Shown here: in pieces, positions 13,401-26,162 of the stretch
Layout of the letters: each line of letters opens with the position of its first letter
How positions within the stretch are numbered: position 1 is the stretch's first letter
NCBI GenBank assembly: GCA_016858145.1
Contig: JAEHOE010000033.1
Location: forward strand, 124,001 to 188,000
Direction: 5' to 3'
DNA length: 64,000 bases
DNA from: Edaphochlamys debaryana
Lineage: Eukaryota; Chlorophyta; Chlorophyceae; Chlamydomonadales
Made by a program: the position numbers and the translations under genes
Notes under the pieces: model-generated
Database searches by the model: none
Told to the model about the DNA's origin: nothing
What the model saw: the letters and a program-made list of their open reading frames with translations, nothing else

Positions 13401-16400
13401 GGATGCGCCGCGCGCGACCACGCGCGCACTCGCCGCGGTGCCCACCTGCAAGAAGCGAGGTCGTGGAGGGAGTGGGCTCGGCGGCGGCTGCGACTCGTGA
13501 GGAGGGCCCGCGCAGCTGCGTTGGGAGCTCCCAACGAGAGCAGCGGCAGCCCGGAGCCCCCTGCAGGCCGCTGAGCCCTAGCGCAACACGCCGCAGGCCC
13601 CCCCCCCCCGCCACGGCGCCATGAAGGGGCTCGTGCCACTACATGGCAGCCGCGCTGCCCAGGGTCGGTGTGGTTCCTGATTCTCCGTTCAGCAGGGGTG
13701 GGCCTCACGTGCATGGCCGTTGGCCTTGCCTGGATGCGGCTCGGGAGCTTGGGCAGGCTGGCCCCTGCTCCCGCTGCTTGGGGGCCGGACCGCTTGGTCG
13801 TCTGGCCTGCGTAGGCGCTGGCGGCGTGGTCAGTGCTTGGCTTGCTTGGCGCTCGTCACCTCCGGAGCTGGCATCTGCGTGGCGCAACGCTCCTGGTGGG
13901 GGGGCCGGGGGGGTGGCTGCGAGAGTCCTTCCTGCTATGGCTGGCAGCCGGCAAGGGCACTGGCGCGGCAGCTCGCGTGTGGTGGCCCCCTGTCCTGACA
14001 GCCTGCGGTGTTCGTTGCTGGAAGCTGGCAGCCGAGGGAGCTGGCGTTGCTGCCAGGGGCCTCCGAGATCGTGTGACGTGCTCTGTCCGGGTGGCACGTG
14101 ATGGGCATCGTGGCGGGGGCCGCCCTGCAGCGGTCTGCGCATGTGCACGGTGTCTCTTGACGCCTCTCTGTCGGTGGACGGCAAGTGGGGTCGCCTATGG
14201 GGCTGTCTGCGAGGAGCGCCGGCGATACCGTGAGACTTGCCTTTTGGATATCGGCGAGTGGGTTCAGTGTGCAGTGCGTGGGCTGTGCCGGCCCGCCTGG
14301 GCACAGGGAGTAGGCTAGGGGGTAAGCAGCAGGCGGTGCCTACAGCCTGCTGCTCCGTAGGGCGGGCATGGGGCTTGAATTCTGTGGGGGTAGAAGAACA
14401 TCAACGAAGCGAAGCGCTTGGTTGTGGTGTGGAGTAGGGCGTTTTCCGCAGACTACGCAGGCGAGGAGACGACCTGTGGGAGGGCTCGTTGTCGCCTGGA
14501 ACTGGCAGGCCCGCGAGGGCAAAGGGACACAAGGGCACATGGCACAACTCGCGGGAGAAACGCACACGAGTGTTACGGAAAGGGAGGGAACGGCAGTTCC
14601 TCTGGTTAGTGCGGCCAAGGGAACTGCTCGCGCTCTCGCCTGACGCAAAGGTACCCAGCGTACTTACCGTGTGCTTACCTGCGCTTACCTGGTGCGGAGC
14701 GCCGGAAGTAGGGGTCCGCCATCGCCCGAGTTGGCGTAGCTAGTACCCGCGGCGTCCTATGGTCCCCCAGGCCCCACGGAACCGAACCTGGGGGTAGGGA
14801 AGGCGTTGTCCGAGAAGAGGAGGAAAAGAGCGTCAGTACGCGACCATGCGGGCGAGCGGCGAGCGAGCAGAGCAGGTCTCGACTGCAGGAGAGCCTAGGA
14901 ACTAGGAATTCTGTGGGGGATGCGCGGTAGTCCTCGCCCCCCGGCTCGAGGCAGCGTGTTGCGGACAGGTCTGCGGCCTCCAGGTCCAGGGACTGCCTAC
15001 TCTTGCGCCTCTGTGCGGCCGCCAGGCGCACTTTCATAGAGTGGCATATCCCGTAGGGCTGTACTACGGGTTCGGGCACGTGGGAAGGGTACTTGCCCGT
15101 CTGGGCTGCGCGCGGGCTGACTGGGAGGCCGGGGACGGCGTGTCCACGACACGGCCGAGGGCCCGACTTGGTGCCGTGCTTGCCTCTTTGTCCCACATGC
15201 CTGAAGACGTATACGCTATGCTGAATTGAGTAGTCTCGCTCGATTGCTACGCGATGCTGCCCATTCACGACGTTGGCGCGCACATCTCCACACCTCACGC
15301 CTCAGCCTAAAGGTTGTGCCTGCTTAGAGCCTAGCGTACAGTGCTTACAGAAGACATGATATGGATCGCTTCTGTCCGCCTGCGAGCAGAAGAAGAAAGA
15401 CTTTGCGCGCGAACCGCGACGACACACAGGCGACACCTCATAGCTGCTTCCAGCCATAGGCAGAGCGTTGGGCTACGGCTCTGCGCTCCTCGACACTGGA
15501 AGCTGCGCTCGCCCAGAGCTCCGTCTTGATCGACCGTCCGTGGCGCGATCGCGCCACAGCAACAGGCTTCAGCAGCAGTATGTAGGGTCGTAAGCCGTGT
15601 GTTCAAGCTGCCGGGTCCAGCAAGGGCCGGCGAGATGTTGCCCCTTCGGATGCGCCGCGCGCGACCACGCGCGCACTCGCCGCGGTGCCCACCTGCAAGA
15701 AGCGAGGTCGTGGAGGGAGTGGGCTCGGCGGCGGCTGCGACTCGTGAGGAGGGCCCGCGCAGCTGCGTTGGGAGCTCCCAACGAGAGCAGCGGCAGCCCG
15801 GAGCCCCCTGCAGGCCGCTGAGCCCTAGCGCAACACGCCGCAGGCCCCCCCCCCCCGCCACGGCGCCATGAAGGGGCTCGTGCCACTACATGGCAGCCGC
15901 GCTGCCCAGGGTCGGTGTGGTTCCTGATTCTCCGTTCAGCAGGGGTGGGCCTCACGTGCATGGCCGTTGGCCTTGCCTGGATGCGGCTCGGGAGCTTGGG
16001 CAGGCTGGCCCCTGCTCCCGCTGCTTGGGGGCCGGACCGCTTGGTCGTCTGGCCTGCGTAGGCGCTGGCGGCGTGGTCAGTGCTTGGCTTGCTTGGCGCT
16101 CGTCACCTCCGGAGCTGGCATCTGCGTGGCGCAACGCTCCTGGTGGGGGGGCCGGGGGGGTGGCTGCGAGAGTCCTTCCTGCTATGGCTGGCAGCCGGCA
16201 AGGGCACTGGCGCGGCAGCTCGCGTGTGGTGGCCCCCTGTCCTGACAGCCTGCGGTGTTCGTTGCTGGAAGCTGGCAGCCGAGGGAGCTGGCGTTGCTGC
16301 CAGGGGCCTCCGAGATCGTGTGACGTGCTCTGTCCGGGTGGCACGTGATGGGCATCGTGGCGGGGGCCGCCCTGCAGCGGTCTGCGCATGTGCACGGTGT

Positions 16401-19400
16401 CTCTTGACGCCTCTCTGTCGGTGGACGGCAAGTGGGGTCGCCTATGGGGCTGTCTGCGAGGAGCGCCGGCGATACCGTGAGACTTGCCTTTTGGATATCG
16501 GCGAGTGGGTTCAGTGTGCAGTGCGTGGGCTGTGCCGGCCCGCCTGGGCACAGGGAGTAGGCTAGGGGGTAAGCAGCAGGCGGTGCCTACAGCCTGCTGC
16601 TCCGTAGGGCGGGCATGGGGCTTGAATTCTGTGGGGGTAGAAGAACATCAACGAAGCGAAGCGCTTGGTTGTGGTGTGGAGTAGGGCGTTTTCCGCAGAC
16701 TACGCAGGCGAGGAGACGACCTGTGGGAGGGCTCGTTGTCGCCTGGAACTGGCAGGCCCGCGAGGGCAAAGGGACACAAGGGCACATGGCACAACTCGCG
16801 GGAGAAACGCACACGAGTGTTACGGAAAGGGAGGGAACGGCAGTTCCTCTGGTTAGTGCGGCCAAGGGAACTGCTCGCGCTCTCGCCTGACGCAAAGGTA
16901 CCCAGCGTACTTACCGTGTGCTTACCTGCGCTTACCTGGTGCGGAGCGCCGGAAGTAGGGGTCCGCCATCGCCCGAGTTGGCGTAGCTAGTACCCGCGGC
17001 GTCCTATGGTCCCCCAGGCCCCACGGAACCGAACCTGGGGGTAGGGAAGGCGTTGTCCGAGAAGAGGAGGAAAAGAGCGTCAGTACGCGACCATGCGGGC
17101 GAGCGGCGAGCGAGCAGAGCAGGTCTCGACTGCAGGAGAGCCTAGGAACTAGGAATTCTGTGGGGGATGCGCGGTAGTCCTCGCCCCCCGGCTCGAGGCA
17201 GCGTGTTGCGGACAGGTCTGCGGCCTCCAGGTCCAGGGACTGCCTACTCTTGCGCCTCTGTGCGGCCGCCAGGCGCACTTTCATAGAGTGGCATATCCCG
17301 TAGGGCTGTACTACGGGTTCGGGCACGTGGGAAGGGTACTTGCCCGTCTGGGCTGCGCGCGGGCTGACTGGGAGGCCGGGGACGGCGTGTCCACGACACG
17401 GCCGAGGGCCCGACTTGGTGCCGTGCTTGCCTCTTTGTCCCACATGCCTGAAGACGTATACGCTATGCTGAATTGAGTAGTCTCGCTCGATTGCTACGCG
17501 ATGCTGCCCATTCACGACGTTGGCGCGCACATCTCCACACCTCACGCCTCAGCCTAAAGGTTGTGCCTGCTTAGAGCCTAGCGTACAGTGCTTACAGAAG
17601 ACATGATATGGATCGCTTCTGTCCGCTGCGAGCAGAAGAAGAAAGACTTTGCGCGCGAACCGCGACGACACACAGGCGACACCTCATAGCTGCTTCCAGC
17701 CATAGGCAGAGCGTTGGGCTACGGCTCTGCGCTCCTCGACACTGGAAGCTGCGCTCGCCCAGAGCTCCGTCTTGATCGACCGTCCGTGGCGCGATCGCGC
17801 CACAGCAACAGGCTTCAGCAGCAGTATGTAGGGTCGTAAGCCGTGTGTTCAAGCTGCCGGGTCCAGCAAGGGCCGGCGAGATGTTGCCCCTTCGGATGCG
17901 CCGCGCGCGACCACGCGCGCACTCGCCGCGGTGCCCACCTGCAAGAAGCGAGGTCGTGGAGGGAGTGGGCTCGGCGGCGGCTGCGACTCGTGAGGAGGGC
18001 CCGCGCAGCTGCGTTGGGAGCTCCCAACGAGAGCAGCGGCAGCCCGGAGCCCCCTGCAGGCCGCTGAGCCCTAGCGCAACACGCCGCAGGCCCCCCCCCC
18101 CCGCCACGGCGCCATGAAGGGGCTCGTGCCACTACATGGCAGCCGCGCTGCCCAGGGTCGGTGTGGTTCCTGATTCTCCGTTCAGCAGGGGTGGGCCTCA
18201 CGTGCATGGCCGTTGGCCTTGCCTGGATGCGGCTCGGGAGCTTGGGCAGGCTGGCCCCTGCTCCCGCTGCTTGGGGGCCGGACCGCTTGGTCGTCTGGCC
18301 TGCGTAGGCGCTGGCGGCGTGGTCAGTGCTTGGCTTGCTTGGCGCTCGTCACCTCCGGAGCTGGCATCTGCGTGGCGCAACGCTCCTGGTGGGGGGGCCG
18401 GGGGGGTGGCTGCGAGAGTCCTTCCTGCTATGGCTGGCAGCCGGCAAGGGCACTGGCGCGGCAGCTCGCGTGTGGTGGCCCCCTGTCCTGACAGCCTGCG
18501 GTGTTCGTTGCTGGAAGCTGGCAGCCGAGGGAGCTGGCGTTGCTGCCAGGGGCCTCCGAGATCGTGTGACGTGCTCTGTCCGGGTGGCACGTGATGGGCA
18601 TCGTGGCGGGGGCCGCCCTGCAGCGGTCTGCGCATGTGCACGGTGTCTCTTGACGCCTCTCTGTCGGTGGACGGCAAGTGGGGTCGCCTATGGGGCTGTC
18701 TGCGAGGAGCGCCGGCGATACCGTGAGACTTGCCTTTTGGATATCGGCGAGTGGGTTCAGTGTGCAGTGCGTGGGCTGTGCCGGCCCGCCTGGGCACAGG
18801 GAGTAGGCTAGGGGGTAAGCAGCAGGCGGTGCCTACAGCCTGCTGCTCCGTAGGGCGGGCATGGGGCTTGAATTCTGTGGGGGTAGAAGAACATCAACGA
18901 AGCGAAGCGCTTGGTTGTGGTGTGGAGTAGGGCGTTTTCCGCAGACTACGCAGGCGAGGAGACGACCTGTGGGAGGGCTCGTTGTCGCCTGGAACTGGCA
19001 GGCCCGCGAGGGCAAAGGGACACAAGGGCACATGGCACAACTCGCGGGAGAAACGCACACGAGTGTTACGGAAAGGGAGGGAACGGCAGTTCCTCTGGTT
19101 AGTGCGGCCAAGGGAACTGCTCGCGCTCTCGCCTGACGCAAAGGTACCCAGCGTACTTACCGTGTGCTTACCTGCGCTTACCTGGTGCGGAGCGCCGGAA
19201 GTAGGGGTCCGCCATCGCCCGAGTTGGCGTAGCTAGTGCCCGCGGCGTCCTATGGTCCCCCAGGCCCCACGGAACCGAACCTGGGGGTAGGGAAGGCGTT
19301 GTCCGAGAAGAGGAGGAGAAGAGCGTCAGTACGCGACCATGCGGGCGAGCGGCGAGCGAGCAGAGCAGGTCTCGACTGCAGGAGAGCCTAGGAACTAGGA

Positions 19401-20213
19401 ATTCTGTGGGGGATGCGCGGTAGTCCTCGCCCCCCGGCTCGAGGCAGCGTGTTGCGGACAGGTCTGCGGCCTCCAGGTCCAGGGACTGCCTACTCTTGCG
19501 CCTCTGTGCGGCCGCCAGGCGCACTTTCATAGAGTGGCATATCCCGTAGGGCTGTACTACGGGTTCGGGCACGTGGGAAGGGTACTTGCCCGTCTGGGCT
19601 GCGCGCGGGCTGACTGGGAGGCCGGGGACGGCGTGTCCACGACACGGCCGAGGGCCCGACTTGGTGCCGTGCTTGCCTCTTTGTCCCACATGCCTGAAGA
19701 CGTATACGCTATGCTGAATTGAGTAGTCTCGCTCGATTGCTACGCGATGCTGCCCATTCGCGACGTTGGCGCGCACATCTCCACACCTCACGCCTCAGCC
19801 TAAAGGTTGTGCCTGCTTAGAGCCTAGCGTACAGTGCTTACAGAAGACATGATATGGATCGCTTCTGTCCGCCGCGAGCAGAAGAACAAAGACTTTGCGC
19901 GCGAACCGCGACGACACACAGGCGACACCTCATAGCTGCTTCCAGCCATAGGCAGAGCGTTGGGCTACGGCTCTGCGCTCCTCGACACTGGAAGCTGCGC
20001 TCGCCCAGAGCTCCGTCTTGATCGACCGTCCGTGGCGCGATCGCGCCACAGCAACAGGCTTCAGCAGCAGTATGTAGGGTCGTAAGCCGTGTGTCAAGCT
20101 GCCGGGTCCAGCAAGGGCCGGCGAGATGTTGCCCCTTCGGATGCGCCGCGCGCGACCACGCGCGCACTCGCCGCGGTGCCCACCTGCAAGAAGCGAGGTC
20201 GTGGAGGGAGTGG

Positions 20214-22446
20214 GCTCGGCGGCGGCTGCGACTCGTGAGGAGGGCCCGCGCAGCTGCGTTGGGAGCTCCCAACGAGAGCAGCGGCAGCCCGGAGCCCCCT
20301 GCAGGCCGCTGAGCCCTAGCGCAACACGCCGCAGGCCCCCCCCCCCCCGCCACGGCGCCATGAAGGGGCTCGTGCCACTACATGGCAGCCGCGCTGCCCA
20401 GGGTCGGTGTGGTTCCTGATTCTCCGTTCAGCAGGGGTGGGCCTCACGTGCATGGCCGTTGGCCTTGCCTGGATGCGGCTCGGGAGCTTGGGCAGGCTGG
20501 CCCCTGCTCCCGCTGCTTGGGGGCCGGACCGCTTGGTCGTCTGGCCTGCGTAGGCGCTGGCGGCGTGGTCAGTGCTTGGCTTGCTTGGCGCTCGTCACCT
20601 CCGGAGCTGGCATCTGCGTGGCGCAACGCTCCTGGTTGGCGGGCCGGGGGGGTGGCTGCGAGAGTCCTTCCTGCTATGGCTGGCAGCCGGCAAGGGCACT
20701 GGCGCGGCAGCTCGCGTGTGGTGGCCCCCTGTCCTGACAGCCTGCGGTGTTCGTTGCTGGAAGCTGGCAGCCGAGGGAGCTGGCGTTGCTGCCAGGGGCC
20801 TCCGAGATCGTGTGACGTGCTCTGTCCGGGTGGCACGTGATGGGCATCGTGGCGGGGGCAGCCCTGCAGCGGTCTGCGCATGTGCACGGTGTCTCTTGAC
20901 GCCTCTCTGTCGGTGGACGGCAAGTGGGGTCGCCTATGGGGCTGTCTGCGAGGAGCGCCGGCGATACCGTGAGACTTGCCTTTTGGATATCGGCGAGTGG
21001 GTTCAGTGTGCAGTGCGTGGGCTGTGCCGGCCCGCCTGGGCACAGGGAGTAGGCTAGGGGGTAAGCAGCAGGCGGTGCCTACAGCCTGCTGCTCCGTAGG
21101 GCGGGCATGGGGCTTGAATTCTGTGGGGGTAGAAGAACATCAACGAAGCGAAGCGCTTGGTTGTGGCGTAGGGCGTTTTCCGCAGACTACGCAGGCGAGG
21201 AGACGACCTGTGGGAGGGTCGTTGTCGCCTGGAACTGGCAGGCCCGCGAGGGCAAAGGGACACAAGGGCACATGGCACAACTCGCGGGAGAAACGCACAC
21301 GAGTGTTACGGAAAGGGAGGGGACGGTAGTTCCTCTGGTTAGTGCGGCCAAGGGAACTGCTCGCGCTCTCGCCTGACGCAAAGGTACCCAGCGTACTTAC
21401 CGTGTGCTTACCTGCGCTTACCTGGTGCGGAGCGCCGGAAGTAGGGGTCCGCCATCGCCCGAGTTGGCGTAGCTAGTGCCCGCGGCGTCCTATGGTCCCC
21501 CAGGCCCCACGGAACCGAACCTGGGGGTAGGGAAGGCGTTGTCCGAGAAGAGGAGGAGAAGAGCGTCAGTACGCGACCATGCGGGCGAGCGGCGAGCGAG
21601 CAGAGCAGGTCTCGACTGCAGGAGAGCCTAGGAACTAGGAATTCTGTGGGGGATGCGCGGTAGTCCTCGCCCCCCGGCTCGAGGCAGCGTGTTGCGGACA
21701 GGTCTGCGGCCTCCAGGTCCAGGGACTGCCTACTCTTGCGCCTCTGTGCGGCCGCCAGGCGCGCTTTCATAGAGTGGCATATCCCGTAGGGCTGTACTAC
21801 GGGTTCGGGCACGTGGGAAGGGTACTTGCCCGTCTGGGCTGCGCGCGGGCTGACTGGACGGCGTGTCCACGACACGGCCGAGGGCCCGACTTGGTGCCGT
21901 GCTTGCCTCTTTGTCCCACATGCCTGAAGACGTATACGCTATGCTGAATTGAGTAGTCTCGCTCGATTGCTACGCGATGCTGCCCATTCGCGACGTTGGC
22001 GCGCACATCTCCACACCTCGCGCCTCAGCCTAAAGGTTGTGCCTGCTTAGAGCCTAGTGTACAGTGCTTACAGAAGACATGATATGGAGCGCTTCTGTCC
22101 ACCGCGAGCAGAAGAAGAAAGACTTTGCGCGCGAACCGCGACGACACACAGGCGACACCTCATAGCTGCTTCCAGCCATAGGCAGAGCGTTGGGCTACGG
22201 CTCTGCGCTCCTCGACACTGGAAGCTGCGCTCGCCCAGAGCCCCTCCGCCTTGATCGACCGTCCGTGGCGCGATCGCGCCACAGCAACAGGCTTCAGCAG
22301 CAGTATGTAGGGTCGTAAGCCGTGTGTCAAGCTGCCGGGTCCAGCAAGGGCCGGCGAGATGTTGCCCCTTCGGATGCGCCGCGCGCGACCACGCGCGCAC
22401 TCGCCGGGGTGCCCACCTGCAAGAAGCGAGGTCGTGAAGGGAGTGG
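20214..22446 (+). repeat. Tenth unit, a type A to type B transition copy
   Basis: This unit starts as type A, but from about 21160 it accumulates differences: a 5-bp loss near 21167, a 1-bp loss near 21219, and an 8-bp loss near 21858. After about 22060 it carries variants typical of type B, such as TGTACAGTGC at 22059 and AGCCCCTCCGCC at 22240. It still has the 529-bp module. It lies directly before the palindromic junction, so it looks like a chimera made by conversion or crossing over between the two unit types. Confidence 0.7.
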
Positions 22447-22581
22447 GCTCGGCGGCGGCTGCGACTCGTGAGGAGGGCCCGCGCAGTGGGAGCTCCCAAC
22501 GAGAGCAGCGGCAGCCCGGAGCCCCCTGCAGGCCGCTGAGCCCTAGCGCGACACGCCGCAGCCCTCCCCCGCCACGGCGCC

Positions 22582-22752
22582 AAGTCCGGCCCCCAAGCAG
22601 CGGGAGCAGGGGCCAGCCTGCCCAAGCTCCCGAGCCGCATCCAGCCAAGGCCAACGGCCATGCACGTGAGGCGCACCCCTGCTGAACGGAGAATCAGGAA
22701 CCACACCGACCCTGGGCAGCGCGGCTGCCATGTAGTGGCACGAGCCCTGCAT
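22582..22752. other. Spacer of the palindromic turn-round between forward and inverted arrays
   Basis: Forward unit sequence stops after GCCACGGCGCC at 22581. The next bases are already in reverse orientation and correspond to unit positions of about 310 descending to 147. The inverse complement of the arm end, GGCGCCGTGGC, appears from 22753. The two arms therefore face each other across about 171 bp that are themselves unit sequence. There is no foreign DNA at this junction. Confidence 0.85.
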
Positions 22753-23450
22753 GGCGCCGTGGCGGGGGGAGGCCTGCGGCGTGTCGCGCTAGGGCTCAGC
22801 GGCCTGCAGGGGGCTCCGGGCTGCCGCTGCTCTCGTTGGGAGCTCCCACTGCGTGGGCCCCGTGAGGACTCACGAGTCGCAGCCGCCGCCGAGCCCACTC
22901 CCTCCACGACGTCGCTTCTTGCAGGTGGGCACCGCGGCGAGTGCGCGCGTGGTCGCGCGCGGCGCATCCGGAGGGGCAACATCTCGCCGGCCCTTGCTGG
23001 ACCCGGCAGCTTGACACACGGCTTAAGACCCTACATACTGCTGCTGAAGCCTTTTGCTGTGGCGCGGTCGCGCCACGGACGGTCGATCAAGGCGGAGGGG
23101 CTCTGGGCGAGCGCAGCTTCCAGTGTCGAGGAGCGCAGAGCCGTAGCCCAACGCTCTGCCTATGGCTGGAAGCAGCTATGAGGTATCGCCTGTGTGTCGT
23201 CGCGGTTCGCGCGCAAAGTCGTTCTTCTTCTGCTCGCGGTGGACAGAAGCGCTCCATATCATGTCTACTGTAAGCACTGTACACTAGGCTCTAAGCAGGC
23301 ACAACCTTTAGGCTGAGGCGTGAGGTGTGGAGATGTGCGCGCCAACGTCGCGAATGGGCAGCATCGCGTAGCGATCGAGCGAGACTACTCAATTCAGCAT
23401 AGCGTATACGTCTTTAGGCATGTGGGACAAAGAGGCAAGCACGGCACCAA

Positions 23451-23927
23451 CAGCGTACTACGCGTAATGGCCGGACCCCCCTGCGTATGCGGAAGCCCCC
23501 CGTGCGTATTGCGTATTGCGTATGCGTATTGCGGAAAGCAGAATTTGTCTCTTAACGGCAAAGGCGGAGGGTGGACGCTGCCGACGCGTTGCGGGTCTTG
23601 CACGCGTGCCCCTGTGTGTTCCTGACCCTTCCCCACCATTTCCAACCCGTCAAACGCACGCCTGCCGCCCACATACCCCTCCAGCCCCTCAGACACACTA
23701 GTCACTACCTGGTCCTGAGCTGGGACCCGGCTGGACGGGGCTGTAAGCTGGCTTCTGGGGGGCTCGGGGCCCCCCGGGTGACAGCGTGGGGGTCCGCCAA
23801 CACGCAAGTCAGCCCCCAGTTTCAGGATTTACGCAATTCCGCAAGGCAGCTAGGGGCCTGCGGAATGCGTGCGGAATCATACGCAATACGCATTTGCGTA
23901 TCAATCCGCAATACGCACACTACGCTG
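23451..23927. mobile_element. hAT-type MITE, 477 bp, first copy
   Basis: The insertion is flanked by the 8-bp duplication GGCACCAA (23443-23450 and 23928-23935). It starts CAGCGTACTACGCGTA, and its inverted right end reads CAGCGTAGTGTGCGTA, an imperfect terminal inverted repeat. The CAGNG start and 8-bp duplication are hallmarks of the hAT superfamily. Both subterminal regions are packed with short TGCGTATTGCG-like motifs, as expected for transposase-binding sites. It encodes nothing convincing. The third inverted unit carries the unoccupied site with a single GGCACCAA at about 27915. Confidence 0.9.
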
Positions 23928-25685
23928 GGCACCAAGTCGGGCCCCCGGCCGTGGCGTGGACACACCGTCCCCGGCCCCGCTGGTCGCCTCACAGTCAGCC
24001 CGTGCGCAGCCCAGAAGGGCAAGTACCCTTCCCACGTGCCCGACCCCGTAGTACAGTCCTACGGGATCTGCCACTCTTTGAAAGCGCGCCTGGCGGCCGC
24101 ACAGAGGCGCAAGAGTAGCCAGGGTCCCTGCACCTGGAGGCCGCAGACCTGCCCGCAACACGCTGCCTCGAGCAGGGGGGCGAGGACTACCGCACATCCC
24201 CCCCAGAATCCAAGCCCCATGCCCGCCCTACGGAGCAGCAGGCTGTAGGCACCGCCTGCTGCTTACCCCCTAGCCTACTCCCTGTGCCCAGGCGGGCCGG
24301 CACAGCCCACGCACTGCACACTGAACCCACTCGCCGATATCCAAACGGCAAGTCTCACGGTTTCGCCGGCGCTCCTCACAGACAGCCCCATAGGCGACAC
24401 CACTTGCCGTCCACCGACAGAGAGGCGTCAAGAGACACCGTGCACATGCGCAGACCGCTGCAGGGCTGCCCCCGCCACGATGCCCATCACGTGCCACCCG
24501 GACTGAGCACGTCACACGATCTCGGAGGCCCAGGAGTGCAGCCCCTGGCAGCAACGCCAGCTCCCTCGGCTGCCAGCTTCCAGCAACGAACGCACCTACA
24601 CCGCAGGCTGTCAGGACAGCGGGCCACCACACGCGAGCTGCCGCGCCAGTGCCCTTGCCGGCTGCCAGCCATAGCAGGAAGGACTCTCGCAGCCACCCCC
24701 CCGGCCCGCCAACCAGGAGCGTTGCGCCACGCAGATGCCAGCTCCGGAGGTGACGAGCGCCAAGCAAGCCAAGCACTGACCACGCCGCCAGCGCCTACGC
24801 AGGCCAGACGACCAAGCGGTCCGGCCCCCAAGCAGCGGGAGCAGGGGCCAGCCTGCCCAAGCTCCCGAGCCGCATCCAGCCAAGGCCAACGGCCATGCAC
24901 GTGAGGCGCACCCCTGCTGAACGGAGAATCGGGAACCACACCGACCCTGGGCAGCGCGGCTGCCATGTAGTGGCACGAGCCCTGCATGGCGCCGTGGCGG
25001 GGGGAGGCCTGCGGCGTGTCGCGCTAGGGCTCAGCGGCCTGCAGGGGGCTCCGGGCTGCCGCTGCTCTCGTTGGGAGCTCCCACTGCGTGGGCCCCGTGA
25101 GGACTCACGAGTCGCAGCCGCCGCCAAGCCCACTCCCTCCACGACGTCGCTTCTTGCAGGTGGGCACCGCGGCGAGTGCGCGCGTGGTCGCGCGCGGCGC
25201 ATCCGAAGGGGCAACATCTCGCCGGCCCTTGCTGGACCCGGCAGCTTGACACACGGCTTAAGACCCTACATACTGCTGCTGAAGCCTTTTGCTGTGGCGC
25301 GGTCGCGCCACGGACGGTCGATCAAGGCGGAGGGGCTCTGGGCGAGCGCAGCTTCCAGTGTCGAGGAGCGCAGAGCCGTAGCCCAACGCTCTGCCTATGG
25401 CTGGAAGCAGCTATGAGGTATCGCCTGTGTGTCGTCGCGGTTCGCGCGCAAAGTCGTTCTTCTTCTGCTCGCGGTGGACAGAAGCGCTCCATATCATGTC
25501 TACTGTAAGCACTGTACACTAGGCTCTAAGCAGGCACAACCTTTAGGCTGAGGCGTGAGGTGTGGAGATGTGCGCGCCAACGTCGCGAATGGGCAGCATC
25601 GCGTAGCGATCGAGCGAGACTACTCAATTCAGCATAGCGTATACGTCTTTAGGCATGTGGGACAAAGAGGCAAGCACGGCACCAA

Positions 25686-26162
25686 CAGCGTACTACGCGT
25701 AATGGCCGGACCCCCCTGCGTATGCGGAAGCCCCCCGTGCGTATTGCGTATTGCGTATGCGTATTGCGGAAAGCAGAATTTGTCTCTTAACGGCAAAGGC
25801 GGAGGGTGGACGCTGCCGACGCGTTGCGGGTCTTGCACGCGTGCCCCTGTGTGTTCCTGACCCTTCCCCACCATTTCCAACCCGTCAAACGCACGCCTGC
25901 CGCCCACATACCCCTCCAGCCCCTCAGACACACTAGTCACTACCTGGTCCTGAGCTGGGACCCGGCTGGACGGGGCTGTAAGCTGGCTTCTGGGGGGCTC
26001 GGGGCCCCCCGGGTGACAGCGTGGGGGTCCGCCAACACGCAAGTCAGCCCCCAGTTTCAGGATTTACGCAATTCCGCAAGGCAGCTAGGGGCCTGCGGAA
26101 TGCGTGCGGAATCATACGCAATACGCATTTGCGTATCAATCCGCAATACGCACACTACGCTG
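25686..26162. mobile_element. hAT-type MITE, 477 bp, second copy at the same unit position
   Basis: This insertion has the same length, ends and GGCACCAA duplication as the copy 2235 bp upstream, at the identical position in the repeat unit. The best explanation is one insertion followed by tandem duplication of the whole unit, not two independent insertions. Confidence 0.9.

Larger units (their letters stand above)
1..22581 (+). repeat. Macrosatellite array, type A units of about 2.25 kb, forward orientation
   Basis: The same sequence recurs head to tail, with units starting at 1, 2247, 4494, 6740, 8985, 11231, 13476, 15723, 17969 and 20214, and a final partial unit from 22447 to 22581. Unit lengths are 2245-2247 bp, except the tenth (2233 bp). 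Copies differ only at scattered sites, for example the length of a C tract near unit position 125 and a GGTGGGGGGG/GGTTGGCGGG variant near unit position 420. The array continues past the left edge of the window. Every unit has open frames on both strands up to about 200 codons. I recognise none of these, and type B copies shift their frames, so I treat the unit as non-coding. Whether it is transcribed, centromeric or subtelomeric cannot be told from sequence alone. Confidence 0.97.
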
